In this document: positions 24,309 to 34,300 of the stretch, piece by piece
Layout of the letters: each line of letters opens with the position of its first letter
How positions within the stretch are numbered: the first letter of the stretch is position 1
Origin: an uncultured Oscillospiraceae bacterium
GTDB lineage: Bacteria > Bacillota > Clostridia > Oscillospirales > Oscillospiraceae
Assembly (NCBI GenBank): GCA_944385445.1
Contig: CALWXF010000002.1
Location: forward strand, 1 to 64,000
Reading direction: 5' to 3'
Length of the DNA: 64,000 nucleotides
Position numbers and translations under genes: made by a program
The notes under the pieces: generated by a model
What the model was told of the DNA's origin: nothing
What the model saw: only the letters and a program-made list of their open reading frames with translations
The model's database searches: none

Positions 24309-26927
24309 TTACTTGCGCTCCAAAATCACCTTTGCAATCTGGATGACGATAGTGGGGATGAGGGCCAGGCCCACGATTTCACCCAGGTTGGCCACCCCAA
24401 AGGCGGGGGAGACCATAAACAGGGTGTTGAGACCGGGGACAAAGAGCACCAGCATCAGCAGTACTACGCCAGCCAGGAAGGCCCAGATGGAGGCCTTGTT
24501 GCTGGAGAATTTCAGGCGGAAGATGGACTCGGCGCCCCGGCAGTTGAAGCCGTGGAACAGGCGGGCCAGAGTCAGGGTAGAGAAGGCCATGGTGGTGGCC
24601 AGAGCGGCGTCGCCATTCTGATAGCCCAGATAGAAGGCGATCATGGTGACAATGGCGATGAGCAGGCCCTGGATGCCGATACGGGCCAGCAGGGGCCGGG
24701 TGAGAATGGGCTCCTTGGGGTCACGGGGCTTTTGATTGAGCAGCCCACGTCGGGCAGGCTCCATACCGATGGCAATGGCGGGCAGGGAGTCGGTGAGCAG
24801 GTTGATGAACAGCAGATGCACCGCCTCAAAGGGAGCGGGCAGAGCCATAAGGGAGGCGTACACCACGCAGAAAATGCCAGCGGTGTTGCCGGAGAGCAGG
24901 AACTGAATGGCGTTTTTGATGTTGGCATACACGCTGCGGCCGTTGACCACCGCCTTGACAATGGTGGCGAAGTTGTCGTCGGCCAGGATCATGGAGGCGG
25001 CGTCCTTGGACACCTCGGTGCCAGTGATGCCCATGGCCACGCCGATGTCTGCCTTTTTCAGGGCGGGGGCGTCGTTGACGCCGTCACCGGTCATGGACAC
25101 GATGTTGCCTCGGCGCTGCCAGGCGTTGACGATGCGGATCTTGTGCTCCGGGGACACCCGGGCGTAGACGGAGACGGAGGCCAGGCAGGCGTCCAGCTGC
25201 TCATCGGTCATATTGTCCAGCTCCACACCGGACAGGGCCTGATCGCCCTCCTGGAAGATGCCCAGCTGCTTGGCGATGGCGGTGGCGGTGATCTTGTGGT
25301 CACCGGTGATCATGATGGTGCGAATGCCGCCCTGCTTGGCGTCTGCAACAGCCTGAATGGCCTCGGGACGGGGCGGGTCGATCATGGAGATGAGGCCCAG
25401 GAAGGTGAATTCCTGCTCATCGGCCAGGGACAGAGGGCGAATGGCGTCCAACTCTCGGTAGGCGAAAGCCAGCACACGCAGGCCCTCGGTGGACAGCTGG
25501 GTGTTGATGCGGCCAATCTCCTCCTTCAGCTCCTGGGTCAGAGGTACCCGGCCTTCGCTGGTGAGCAGCCACTTGGAGCGGTCCAGCAGCACGTCCATAG
25601 CGCCCTTGGTGAAGAGGGTGGGCACGCCGTCAATGTCGTGGAGGGTGCTCATGAGTTTGCGGTCGGAGTCAAAGGCCAGCTCGCCCAGACGGGGGTGCTG
25701 CACCCGGTAGGTCTCTTCTTCCACCCCGAAGTGCTCGCCCAGCATCACCAGGGCCACCTCGGTGGGATCGCCGATGGAGGTGCCGGTCTCCTCCTCGTGG
25801 GTGGCGTCGCTGGCCAGAAGAGCGGCTTTCAGCAGCAGACGCTGGACATGGTTGGCCAGGTTCAGGTCCTTGCCCTCCACCAGAGCGCCGTCGGCATACA
25901 CCTTCTGGGGAGTCATTTTGTTCTGGGTCAGGGTACCGGTCTTATCCGAGCAGATGACGGACACACAGCCCAGGCTCTCCACGGCCTTGAGGTCCTTCAT
26001 GATGGCGTTTTGTTTGGCCATCTTCTGGGTGCCCATGGCCAGCACAATGGTGACGATGGAGGACAGGGCTTCGGGGATGGCGGCCACAGCCAGAGCCACG
26101 GCAAACATCAGGGCGTCCAGAATCTCCATGTTGCTGCGGAACACGGACAGGGCAAAGACGATGGCGCAGATGACCATGATGACAATGGCCAGCTTGGCGC
26201 TGAAGTTGTCCAGGCTCTCCTGGAGGGGAGTCTTGCGCTGCTGGGTCTGGTTCATCAAGGTGGCGATCTTGCCCAGCTCGGTGTTCATGCCGGTGGCGGT
26301 GACCAGCACGGTGGCACGGCCGTAGGTGACCAGGGAGCCGGAGAACACCATGTTCTTCTGGTCGCCCAGGGCCACCTGGTCGGCGTGGATGACGTCGGCA
26401 GTCTTGTCCACACCCTCACTTTCGCCGGTGAGGGAGCTCTCATTGACCTTCAAGGAGTAGTTTTCCAAAATGCGTCCATCGGCTACCACCATGTCGCCGG
26501 CCTCCAGCAGCACAATGTCGCCGGGGACGATCTGGGTGGAGGGAATTTCCATGCGCTTGCCGTCCCGCAGCACCTTGGCTGTGGGGGAGGACATGGCTTT
26601 CAAGCTCTCCAGGGATTTTTCCGCCTTGAAGTACTGGACGGTGCCCAGAATGGCGTTGAGGATGAGTACGGCGATGATGACGATGGTGCTCTCCATGTTG
26701 CCGGAGGCGGCGGAGATGAGGGCGGCGATGATGAGGATGATCACCAGCAGGTCCTTGAACTGCTCCGCAAAAACCTGAAGTACACCCTTTTTCTCGCCCT
26801 CAGCCAGCTGGTTGGGGCCGAACTGCTGGGCCCGGGCCTGGGCTTCCTGGCCAGACAGTCCGTTGGCACTGGTGTTCTGTGTCTCCAGGGCCTGCTGTGG
26901 GGTTTGTTTGTAGTAGGCGTCTGTCAT
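24309..26927 (-). CDS. Calcium/manganese-transporting P-type ATPase
   Basis: An 872-residue P2A-type cation ATPase that expels Ca2+ or Mn2+ from the cytosol. It has the actuator motif LTGES, the membrane motif IPEAL in helix 4, the phosphorylation site SDKTGTLTQNK, the nucleotide-binding KGAMD, TGDHKITA, and the hinge MTGDGVNDAPALKKADIG, with ten membrane helices. The ATG chosen follows AAGGAAGGA; the frame is open upstream through the leader. The leader contains a yybP-ykoY riboswitch, an RNA class that senses Mn2+ and often precedes such ATPases, which favours a manganese role. Confidence 0.93.
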   Translation of the reverse strand: MTDAYYKQTPQQALETQNTSANGLSGQEAQARAQQFGPNQLAEGEKKGVLQVFAEQFKDLLVIILIIAALISAASGNMESTIVIIAVLILNAILGTVQYFKAEKSLESLKAMSSPTAKVLRDGKRMEIPSTQIVPGDIVLLEAGDMVVADGRILENYSLKVNESSLTGESEGVDKTADVIHADQVALGDQKNMVFSGSLVTYGRATVLVTATGMNTELGKIATLMNQTQQRKTPLQESLDNFSAKLAIVIMVICAIVFALSVFRSNMEILDALMFAVALAVAAIPEALSSIVTIVLAMGTQKMAKQNAIMKDLKAVESLGCVSVICSDKTGTLTQNKMTPQKVYADGALVEGKDLNLANHVQRLLLKAALLASDATHEEETGTSIGDPTEVALVMLGEHFGVEEETYRVQHPRLGELAFDSDRKLMSTLHDIDGVPTLFTKGAMDVLLDRSKWLLTSEGRVPLTQELKEEIGRINTQLSTEGLRVLAFAYRELDAIRPLSLADEQEFTFLGLISMIDPPRPEAIQAVADAKQGGIRTIMITGDHKITATAIAKQLGIFQEGDQALSGVELDNMTDEQLDACLASVSVYARVSPEHKIRIVNAWQRRGNIVSMTGDGVNDAPALKKADIGVAMGITGTEVSKDAASMILADDNFATIVKAVVNGRSVYANIKNAIQFLLSGNTAGIFCVVYASLMALPAPFEAVHLLFINLLTDSLPAIAIGMEPARRGLLNQKPRDPKEPILTRPLLARIGIQGLLIAIVTMIAFYLGYQNGDAALATTMAFSTLTLARLFHGFNCRGAESIFRLKFSSNKASIWAFLAGVVLLMLVLFVPGLNTLFMVSPAFGVANLGEIVGLALIPTIVIQIAKVILERK

Positions 26928-26974
26928 TGGTATTCCTTCCTTCCATGTGTTGAGTTGGGGGCGGAGAGGCAAAA

Positions 26975-27027
26975 TAAAAAAGACCCTCCGCCAACTGCCC
27001 ACAAAGCGACAGTTGTCGAAAAGTCTT
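26975..27027 (-). terminator. Riboswitch expression-platform terminator
   Basis: On the minus strand AAGAC and CAACTG pair with CAGTTG and GGTCTT, followed by TTTTTATTTT. The 5' arm uses AAGACTTTTC, which is also the 3' arm of riboswitch P1, so the two folds are mutually exclusive: P1 closed means no terminator. Confidence 0.7.
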
Positions 27028-27113
27028 GTTACCACACAGGGTGCATACCGCCAGGCCAGCACGCTGACCGAGGTGTTGACGGCATAGCTTCAAACTACTC
27101 CCTTTTCAACTGC
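27016..27113 (-). promoter_or_regulatory. yybP-ykoY (Mn2+) riboswitch
   Basis: The minus strand begins GAAAAGGGAGTAG and ends AACAAGACTTTTC: the P1 stem GAAAAG/CTTTTC and both conserved loop sequences of the class are present, with CCGTCAAC and two internal hairpins between. It lies between a good promoter and the P-type ATPase. Closing P1 with Mn2+ would remove the terminator and switch the exporter on. Confidence 0.85.
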
Positions 27114-27117
27114 CGTC

Positions 27118-27146
27118 ATTCTACCATGGGGGTGTGAGAAAGTCAA
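27118..27146 (-). promoter_or_regulatory. Promoter of the P-type ATPase
   Basis: On the minus strand TTGACT (27141-27146), 17 bp spacer, TAGAAT (27118-27123), immediately upstream of the riboswitch. Confidence 0.78.
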
Positions 27147-27215
27147 GGATGAATTTCCCTGTGCCCAGGACGGACGGAGGTACCTTCTCAGTATTTCCAG
27201 AGAATGGGGGGCAGT

Positions 27216-27249
27216 AAACGGGAGCGGCGTGCCATCGCCGCTCCCGTTT
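27216..27249 (-). terminator. Terminator of asnB
   Basis: AAACGGGAGCGGCG pairs with CGCCGCTCCCGTTT six bases beyond the asnB stop codon. Confidence 0.75.
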
Positions 27250-27254
27250 CCAGG

Positions 27255-28832
27255 TTACAGCCCGCTGTTTCCATAGTTGGACAGCACCCGGGCGGAGGGG
27301 TCGTCCACGTTGCACCCCGGCCAGGTCTTGTTGGGCATCCAGAAGTCGGTGACCATCTGGCTCTGGCCGGGATAGTGGGCTTCAAACAGTTCCCGGTAGA
27401 GCAGAGACTCCTTGGTGAAGGGCTGGGCGTGGGTGTAGACCTTGCGCCGAGCCTGGAATTCCCGGTCAGTATAGCAGGTCTCTGCATAGGCTTTCAGGTC
27501 GTCCACCATGGAGTGGCCCACGGCGTCAGAGAAGGCCGCCTTCTCCCGGTAGAGAATGTGCAAAGGCAGCCAATCCCCTTCAAATGCACGGCGTAGCAAG
27601 TACTTTCCCTTGCCATAGGTGTTGCACTTCAGGCGGGGGTCAATGGCCATGACATAGCGCACAAAGTCCAAGTCACCAAAGGGCACCCGGGCCTCCAGAG
27701 CGTTCACCGAGATGCACCGGTCCGCCCGCAGCACATCGTACATGTGGATCTCCCGAATCCGCTTGGCGGCCTCCTCCTGGAAGGCCTGGGGGGAGGGGGC
27801 GAAATCGGTGTACTTGTAGCCGAACAGCTCGTCGGAGATCTCTCCGGTGAGGAGCACCCGGATGTCTGTGCGTTCATGGATGGCCTTGCACAGCAGATAC
27901 ATGCCAATGCTGGCCCGGATGGTGGTGATGTCGTAGGTGGCCAGCAGCTCCACCACCGGCTCCAGAGCGGTGAGCACATCCTGCCGGGTGATGATGACCT
28001 CGGTGTGGTCGCTGCCGATGTAGTCGGCCACCTCCCGGGCATATTTCAGGTCGATGGCATCCCGGTCCATGCCGATGGCAAAGGTGCGGATGGGGGTGGG
28101 GGGGGCTTTGGCGGCGACCGCGCACACCAGGGAGGAGTCCAGCCCACCGCTGAGGAGAAAGCCCACCGGGGCGTCGGACACCAGGCGTTTTTGAATCCCA
28201 GACACCAGCTTCTCCCGGATGTTGGTGCAGATGGTGTCCAGGTCTCCCTCCACCACCTGGTCCACGCGGGTCATGTCTGCATAGCGCACAAACTGTCCGT
28301 CCAGATAGTAGTGGCCAGGAGGGAAGGGGAGAATGCGGCCCACCAGCCCCACCAGGTTTTTTGGTTCACTGGCAAAGAGAATGGCCCTGGCCTGGTCGTA
28401 GCCGTAGTACAGGGGTCGAATGCCCAGAGGGTCCCGGGCTGCGATGACGTGGCCACCCTGGGTGTCCAGAATGATGCAGGCAAACTCCGCATCCAGCTGG
28501 GCGAACAGGTCCACCCCGTGCTCTAAATAGAGAGGGAGGAGAATTTCGCAGTCGGACTGGCTCTGAAAGGTGTATTTGTCCTTGAGTTGTTCCCGTATGG
28601 CCTCAAAGCCGTATAGCTCTCCGTTGCACACCCCATAGCAGCCGTGGAGAACGAAGGGCTGCATTCCCTGGGGCTGTAGCCCCATAATGGCCAGGCGGTG
28701 AAAGCCCAGCAGCCCCATTCCGGTGTCCACAATGCGGGAGTTGTCCGGGCCCCGGGACTTGGTTTTGTAGAAGCCTTGGGTGAATGCTGTCACGTCAGCG
28801 TTTGGGGTGCAATATCCCATAATGGAACACAT
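27255..28832 (-). CDS. asnB: Asparagine synthase (glutamine-hydrolysing)
   Basis: Makes asparagine from aspartate, ATP and glutamine. The protein has 525 residues. The start MCSIMGYC places the nucleophile Cys-2 at the mature N-terminus. The class II glutaminase domain follows (RGPDNSRIVD, CNGELYG near residue 75), then the synthetase domain with the P-loop LLSGGLDSS, TGEISDELFGYKY and EARVPFGDLDFV. AAGGAGG stands seven bases before the ATG. It lies downstream of glnN on the same strand, 81 bases away, with a strong hairpin between, so co-transcription with reduced read-through is plausible. Confidence 0.95.
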   Translation of the reverse strand: MCSIMGYCTPNADVTAFTQGFYKTKSRGPDNSRIVDTGMGLLGFHRLAIMGLQPQGMQPFVLHGCYGVCNGELYGFEAIREQLKDKYTFQSQSDCEILLPLYLEHGVDLFAQLDAEFACIILDTQGGHVIAARDPLGIRPLYYGYDQARAILFASEPKNLVGLVGRILPFPPGHYYLDGQFVRYADMTRVDQVVEGDLDTICTNIREKLVSGIQKRLVSDAPVGFLLSGGLDSSLVCAVAAKAPPTPIRTFAIGMDRDAIDLKYAREVADYIGSDHTEVIITRQDVLTALEPVVELLATYDITTIRASIGMYLLCKAIHERTDIRVLLTGEISDELFGYKYTDFAPSPQAFQEEAAKRIREIHMYDVLRADRCISVNALEARVPFGDLDFVRYVMAIDPRLKCNTYGKGKYLLRRAFEGDWLPLHILYREKAAFSDAVGHSMVDDLKAYAETCYTDREFQARRKVYTHAQPFTKESLLYRELFEAHYPGQSQMVTDFWMPNKTWPGCNVDDPSARVLSNYGNSGL

Positions 28833-28850
28833 GTTGATGCCTCCTTGTGC

Positions 28851-28888
28851 GCCTGTGCCCATACCCTGGTAGAGGTATGGGCACAGGC
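28851..28888 (-). other. Strong hairpin in the glnN-asnB gap
   Basis: GCCTGTGCCCATACC pairs with GGTATGGGCACAGGC around an eight-base loop, a 15-bp perfect stem. No T-run follows; the asnB ribosome binding site lies a few bases downstream on the minus strand. It could be a processing or translation-modulating element rather than a true terminator. Confidence 0.6.
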
Positions 28889-28913
28889 AAGTGTATTCAA
28901 ATAGGTGTTGTCA

Positions 28914-31013
28914 TTACCGGACCCCGAACAGCAGCTGTCCGTAGGAGGGGTAGGGCCAGAAGGAACTGGCGGTGATGGTCTCGGCCTGGTCCACCGCCTG
29001 GCGCAGCTGAGCCATGGCGGGGAGCATCTCGTCCCGCACCGCCTCCGAGGTGGCGGTGACGTCCGCCATCTGCTCCACGCGGTCCGTCACCACCTCCAGG
29101 GCTTCCATGCCCTGGGCGATCTGGTCGGTGAGGGTGCTCAGCTGCTCCAGCAGCTTGGTCTCGTGGGTGCAGGGCAGAGTACCCACCACGCTGCGCTTGG
29201 CAGCGATGCCCTGGGCCACGTGGGTGGCGTAGCTCTGGACGGCAGGGAGAATGTCCTGGCGGGCCATGTCGATCATGGTGTTGGCCTCGATCTCCACGGT
29301 CTTGCAGTAGTTGTCCAGCATGATCTCACAGCGGGAGTGGAGCTCGGGCACGGAGAATACCCCGTGGCGGGTGAGCATCTCCACATTTTTCTCGTGGAGC
29401 AGATAGGGCATGCAGTCGGCGGTGGTGGGCAGGTTGAGAAGCCCACGGGCTTTGGCCTCTTCAATCCAGCTCTCGTCGTAGCCGTTGCCGTCAAAGAGAA
29501 TGCGCTTATGCTGGCGGATGACGTCCCGGAGAATGTGGTGGATTTCCGCCACCCGATCCTGGGCCTGTTCCAGGCGGTCGGCGTACTGGCGCAGGGACTC
29601 TGCCACAGCGGCGTTGAGCATCATGTTGGCGCAGGCGATGGAGTTGGAGGAGCCCAACATTCGGAATTCAAACTTGTTGCCGGTGAAGGCGAAGGGGGAG
29701 GTGCGGTTGCGGTCGGTGGTGTCCCGGGGCAGCGGGGGCAGGGCGTGGACGCCCAGTTTGACGCTCTCAGCCTGGGGAGCGGTGTACTGGCTGCCCTCCT
29801 CCATGGACTTGAGAATGCCGGACAGCTCATCCCCCAGGAAGATGGACACCACGGCGGGGGGCGCTTCGTGGGCGCCCAGGCGGTGGTCGTTGCCAGCGGT
29901 GGCCACGGATAGCCGCAGCAGATCCTGGTAGTCGTCTACAGCCTGGATGACGGCGCACAGGAAGAGGAGGAACCGGGTGTTCTCGTGGGGCTTGGCGCCG
30001 GGGGAGAGAAGGTTCACTCCGGTGTTGGTGGCCATGGACCAGTTGTTGTGCTTGCCCGAGCCGTTGACTCCGGCAAAGGGCTTTTCGTGGAGCAGACACA
30101 CCAGACCGTGCTTGGCGGCCACCTTCTGCATGATCTCCATGGTCAGCTGGTTGTGGTCGGTGGCAATGTTGGTGGTGGTGTAGATGGGGGCCAGCTCGTG
30201 CTGCGCGGGAGCCACCTCGTTGTGCTGGGTCTTGGCCAGAATGCCCAGCTTCCACAGCTCCTCGTTGAGCTCCTCCATGTAGGCGGCCACCCGCTCCTTG
30301 ATGTTACCGAAGTAGTGGTCGTTGAGCTCCTGGCCCTTGGGGGAGCGGGCGCCGAAGAGGGTGCGTCCGGTGTAGATGAGGTCGGGGCGCTGGTCGTACA
30401 GCTTCCGATCCACCAGGAAATACTCCTGCTCGGGGCCCACCGAGGTGCGCACCGACTTCACATCGGTGTCCCCCAGCAGATGGAGCACCCGCAGGGCCTG
30501 GCGGTTCAGGGCCTCCATGGAGCGCAGCAGCGGGGTCTTCTTGTCCAGCGCCTCGCCGCCGTAGGAGCAGAAGGCGGTGGGAATGCACAGGGTCTTGCCC
30601 TTGATGAAGGCGTAAGAGGTGGGGTCCCAGGCGGTGTAGCCCCGGGCCTCGAAGGTGGCTCGCAGCCCGCCGGAAGGGAAGGAAGAGGCGTCGGGCTCTC
30701 CTCGGATGAGCTCCTTGCCGGAGAACTCCATAATCACGCCGCCGTCGGGGGCGGGGGAGATGAAGCTGTCGTGCTTCTCGGCGGTGACGCCGGTCATGGG
30801 CTGGAACCAGTGGGTGAAGTGGGTAGCCCCTTGCTCCACCGCCCAGTCCCGCATGGCGGCGGCCACCACATTGGCCACGGGCAGGTCCAGGGGCGTTCCC
30901 TCCTCCATGGTACAGCGCAGAGAACGGTAAATATCTTGAGGAAGGCGGGCCTTCATCACACGCTGGTCAAATACCTGACTTCCAAAATAGCTGGGCACGT
31001 TGGTCATGTTCAT
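28914..31013 (-). CDS. glnN: Glutamine synthetase type III
   Basis: Fixes ammonium onto glutamate. At 699 residues it matches GSIII rather than the 440-470 residue type I enzyme. Marker segments are the N-terminal [77 protein letters not shown] and [19 protein letters not shown]. Two close ATGs are possible at the start (31013 or 31007); GGAGAGG precedes both. Expression must pass a strong terminator placed almost at the transcription start. It pairs functionally with the divergent gltBD genes in the GS-GOGAT cycle. Confidence 0.96.
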   Translation of the reverse strand: MNMTNVPSYFGSQVFDQRVMKARLPQDIYRSLRCTMEEGTPLDLPVANVVAAAMRDWAVEQGATHFTHWFQPMTGVTAEKHDSFISPAPDGGVIMEFSGKELIRGEPDASSFPSGGLRATFEARGYTAWDPTSYAFIKGKTLCIPTAFCSYGGEALDKKTPLLRSMEALNRQALRVLHLLGDTDVKSVRTSVGPEQEYFLVDRKLYDQRPDLIYTGRTLFGARSPKGQELNDHYFGNIKERVAAYMEELNEELWKLGILAKTQHNEVAPAQHELAPIYTTTNIATDHNQLTMEIMQKVAAKHGLVCLLHEKPFAGVNGSGKHNNWSMATNTGVNLLSPGAKPHENTRFLLFLCAVIQAVDDYQDLLRLSVATAGNDHRLGAHEAPPAVVSIFLGDELSGILKSMEEGSQYTAPQAESVKLGVHALPPLPRDTTDRNRTSPFAFTGNKFEFRMLGSSNSIACANMMLNAAVAESLRQYADRLEQAQDRVAEIHHILRDVIRQHKRILFDGNGYDESWIEEAKARGLLNLPTTADCMPYLLHEKNVEMLTRHGVFSVPELHSRCEIMLDNYCKTVEIEANTMIDMARQDILPAVQSYATHVAQGIAAKRSVVGTLPCTHETKLLEQLSTLTDQIAQGMEALEVVTDRVEQMADVTATSEAVRDEMLPAMAQLRQAVDQAETITASSFWPYPSYGQLLFGVR

Positions 31014-31026
31014 CCATCCTCTCCAG

Positions 31027-31084
31027 AAAATAAAAAACGGACAGCGACGTCATAGAACTGAGCTCCATGACGTCGTTGTCCGTT
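31027..31084 (-). terminator. Promoter-proximal terminator in the glnN leader
   Basis: On the minus strand AACGGACA-CGACGTCAT pairs with ATGACGTCG-TGTCCGTT around a 13-base loop, followed by TTTTTATTTT and then the glnN ribosome binding site. The stem starts within about five bases of the expected transcription start, so the whole leader is essentially a terminator hairpin. This points to control by anti-termination. Confidence 0.82.
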
Positions 31085-31094
31085 GGATGGGCCT

Positions 31095-31123
31095 ATGATA
31101 CGCCCCGTTTTCGCCGAAGTCAA
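31095..31123 (-). promoter_or_regulatory. Promoter of glnN
   Basis: On the minus strand TTGACT (31118-31123), 17 bp spacer, TATCAT (31095-31100). Confidence 0.78.
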
Positions 31124-31198
31124 GTGTGAAAATGCTGCAAAGTGAAGTGTCTGTTTCTGGAATAAACTTGTGAAAACTGCCATTTGTGTTCCAGGGGG

Positions 31199-31227
31199 TT
31201 GACAACCAGGAGGTGGTGTCGTATACT
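31199..31227 (+). promoter_or_regulatory. Promoter of gltBD
   Basis: TTGACA (31199-31204), 17 bp spacer, TATACT (31222-31227). Its -35 lies 75 bp from the divergent glnN -35, giving room for a shared regulator. Confidence 0.82.
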
Positions 31228-31233
31228 TTAAAG

Positions 31234-31375
31234 AAATAAATAGTCCGCGCACGGCGCACGGATGTATTTACAAATACGAGATTGACAAGGGTGTCAAGGA
31301 ATCCCACGGACAAGGTGGTCTGAGGGTTCTTTGGCGCCCTTGTGTTCGTTTTACAGATATTCCAAAGGGGGAGTC
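31234..31375 (+). promoter_or_regulatory. Long structured leader of gltB
   Basis: About 145 untranslated bases contain the hairpins GTATT-TACA-AATAC and TTGACA-AGGG-TGTCAA. Near 31.31-31.35 kb ACAAGG and an inner GGG...CCC pair with CCTTGT, followed by GTTCGTTTT, which resembles a terminator. Attenuation is possible. It is not a T-box (no AGGGTGGNACCGCG) and I recognise no known class. Confidence 0.4.
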
Positions 31376-31378
31376 ACC

Positions 31379-34300
31379 ATGACAAAGCCATCCATGCAAA
31401 CCCTATACTGCCCGCAGCTGGAGCATGACAACTGCGGCATCGGGGCCGTTGTGGACATCCACGGCCGGAAAACCCATCAAATTGTGGCAGATGCCCTGCA
31501 CATTGTGGAAAACCTGGAACACCGGGCCGGAAAAGATGCCCAGGGAAAGACCGGAGACGGCGTGGGCATTCTGGTTCAGATCAGCCACCGCTTTTTCACC
31601 AAGGTATGTGCCCAATTGGACATTGCTCTGGGTGGGGAGCGGGAATACGGCGTTGGCATGTTCTTCTTTCCCCAGGACGAACTGAAACGCAGCCGGGCTA
31701 TGAAGATGTTCGAGGTCATTGTGGCCAAGGAGGGGCTGGAGTTTTTGGGCTGGCGTCCAGTGCCCACCGCCCCCCAGGTGCTGGGGGAGAAGGCTCTGGC
31801 GTGTATGCCTGCCATCTACCAGGGCTTTGTGAAAAAGCCCCAGGACATCTCGGCGGGGCTGGCCTTTGACCGGAAGTTGTACATGGTGCGCCGGGTCTTC
31901 GAGCAGAGCAACGACAACACCTACGTACCCTCTCTGTCCAGCCGCACCATGGTCTATAAGGGGATGTTCCTGGTGGGGCAGCTGCGCACCTTCTTTTTGG
32001 ATTTGCAGGATGAGGACTTTGACTCTGCCATCGCCCTGGTGCACTCCCGCTTTTCCACCAACACCAACCCCAGCTGGGAGCGGGCCCACCCCAACCGCTT
32101 CATTGTCCACAACGGAGAGATCAACACCATCCGGGGCAACGCCGACAAGATGCAGGCCCGGGAGGAGACCATGTCCACTCCCGCCTTCTCGGAGGACGAT
32201 TTGACCAAGGTGCTTCCGGTGATCCACACCGACGGCTCCGACTCGGCCATGCTGGACAACACCCTGGAGTTTCTGGTCATGAGCGGCATGGAGCTGCCTC
32301 TGGCGGTGATGGTGGCCATCCCCGAGCCCTGGAGCCACAACGACACCATCTCCCAGCCCCTCCGGGACTTCTACCAATACTACGCCACCATGATGGAGCC
32401 ATGGGACGGCCCCGCCTCCATTCTCTTCTCCGACGGCGATGTGATGGGGGCGGTGCTGGACCGCAACGGCCTGCGCCCCTCCCGCTACTATATCACCAGC
32501 GACGGGCGGCTCATCCTCTCCTCGGAGGTGGGTGTGCTCCCCATCCCGGAAGACCAGATCGTCACCAAGGAGCGGCTGCACCCCGGGAAGATGTTACTGG
32601 TGGACACCGTGCAGGGCCGGGTGTACTCGGACCAGGAGATCAAGGAGCGCTACGCCGGGAAGGAGCCCTACGGGGAGTGGCTGGACAGCAATCTGGTGGA
32701 GCTCCACGACTTGAAGGTCCCCAACCAGCCGGTGCCCCCTCTGAGCCGGGAGTACTGCGCCCGGCTGCAAATGGCCTTTGGCTACACCTATGAGGAGTAC
32801 CGCAACAGCGTGTGCTCCATGGCCCTCAACGGCAGCGAGCCCATTGGGGCCATGGGTGTGGACACCCCTCTTGCGGTGCTCTCCCACCAGTATCAGCCCC
32901 TGTTCCACTACTTCAAGCAGATGTTCGCCCAGGTGACCAACCCGCCCATCGACTCGGTGCGGGAGAAGATCGTCACCTCCACCACCGTCTACGCCGGGAA
33001 AAACGGCAATCTGCTCCAGGAGCAGCCGGAGAACTGCCGGGTGCTGAAAATCAACAACCCCATTTTGAACGACCTGGACCTGTTGAAGATCAAGACCATG
33101 AACCGCCCCGGCTTCCAGGTGGCCACGGTCTCCATCCTTTACTATAAAAATACCCCCATGGACCGGGTGCTGGAGCAGCTGTTTGTCCAGGTGGACAAAG
33201 CCTACCGCAAGGGAGCCACCATCCTCATCCTCTCCGACCGTGGGGTGGACGAAAACCACGTGGCCATTCCGTCCCTGTTGGCAGTGTCGGCGGTGCACAA
33301 GTACCTGGTGAAGACCAAGAAGTGCACGGCCATGTCCCTCATCCTGGAGTCCGGGGAGCCCCGGGAGGTGCACCACTTCGCCTGTCTGCTGGGCTACGGC
33401 GCATGCGCCGTCAACCCCTACCTGGCCCACGCCACGGTGGCCCAGCTGGTGCAGGACGGGTTGCTGCAAAAGGATTATTATGCTGCGGTGGAGGACTACG
33501 ACCACGCCATCCTCCAGGGCATCGTGAAGATCGCCTCTAAAATGGGCATCTCCACTATTCAGTCCTACCAGGGCAGCCAGATTTTCGAGTGCATCGGCAT
33601 CAGCCGGGAAGTCATCGACACCTACTTTACCGGAACCATCAGCCGCATTGGCGGCATCACCCTGGAGGACATCGCTGCCCAGGCCGATGCCCAGCACTCC
33701 AAGGCCTATGACCCCCTGGGGCTGGCGGTGAATCTGACTCTGCCCTCGGTGGGCCGCCACAAGATGCGCAGCCAGGGAGAGGAGCACCGCTACAATCCCC
33801 AGACCATCCACCTGTTGCAGCAGTCCACCCGTACCGGAGACTATCAGATGTTCCGGCAGTATACCGCCCAGGTGGACCAGGAGAACTTCGGCACCCTCCG
33901 CTCCCTCATGGAGTTCAACTACCCGGAACAGGGGGTGCCTCTGGACGAGGTGGAGAGCGTGGAGAGCATTGTCACCCGCTTCAAGACCGGGGCCATGTCC
34001 TACGGCTCCATCTCCCAGGAGGCCCATGAGGCCCTGGCGGTGGCTATGAACCACCTCCACGGCAAGTCCAACAGCGGCGAAGGCGGCGAGAGTGACGAGC
34101 GGCTGGAGTCGGCGGGCACCGACCATGACCGCAGCTCCGCCATCAAGCAGGTGGCCAGCGGCCGCTTCGGCGTCACCAGCCGCTATCTGGTCAGCGCCAA
34201 GGAGCTGCAAATCAAGATGGCCCAGGGCGCCAAGCCCGGCGAGGGCGGCCACCTGCCCGCCCAGAAGGTGTACCCCTGGATTGCCAAGACCCGCCACTCC

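Noticed and set aside
24300-27137. A 945-codon open frame on the + strand opposite the P-type ATPase
   Set aside because: Antisense shadow covering the ATPase, its riboswitch and the promoter; composition is not protein-like.
31234-31378. T-box leader before gltB, suggested by an AGGGTG run
   Set aside because: The antiterminator sequence AGGGTGGNACCGCG and the specifier-loop layout are absent, and gltB is not a usual T-box target.
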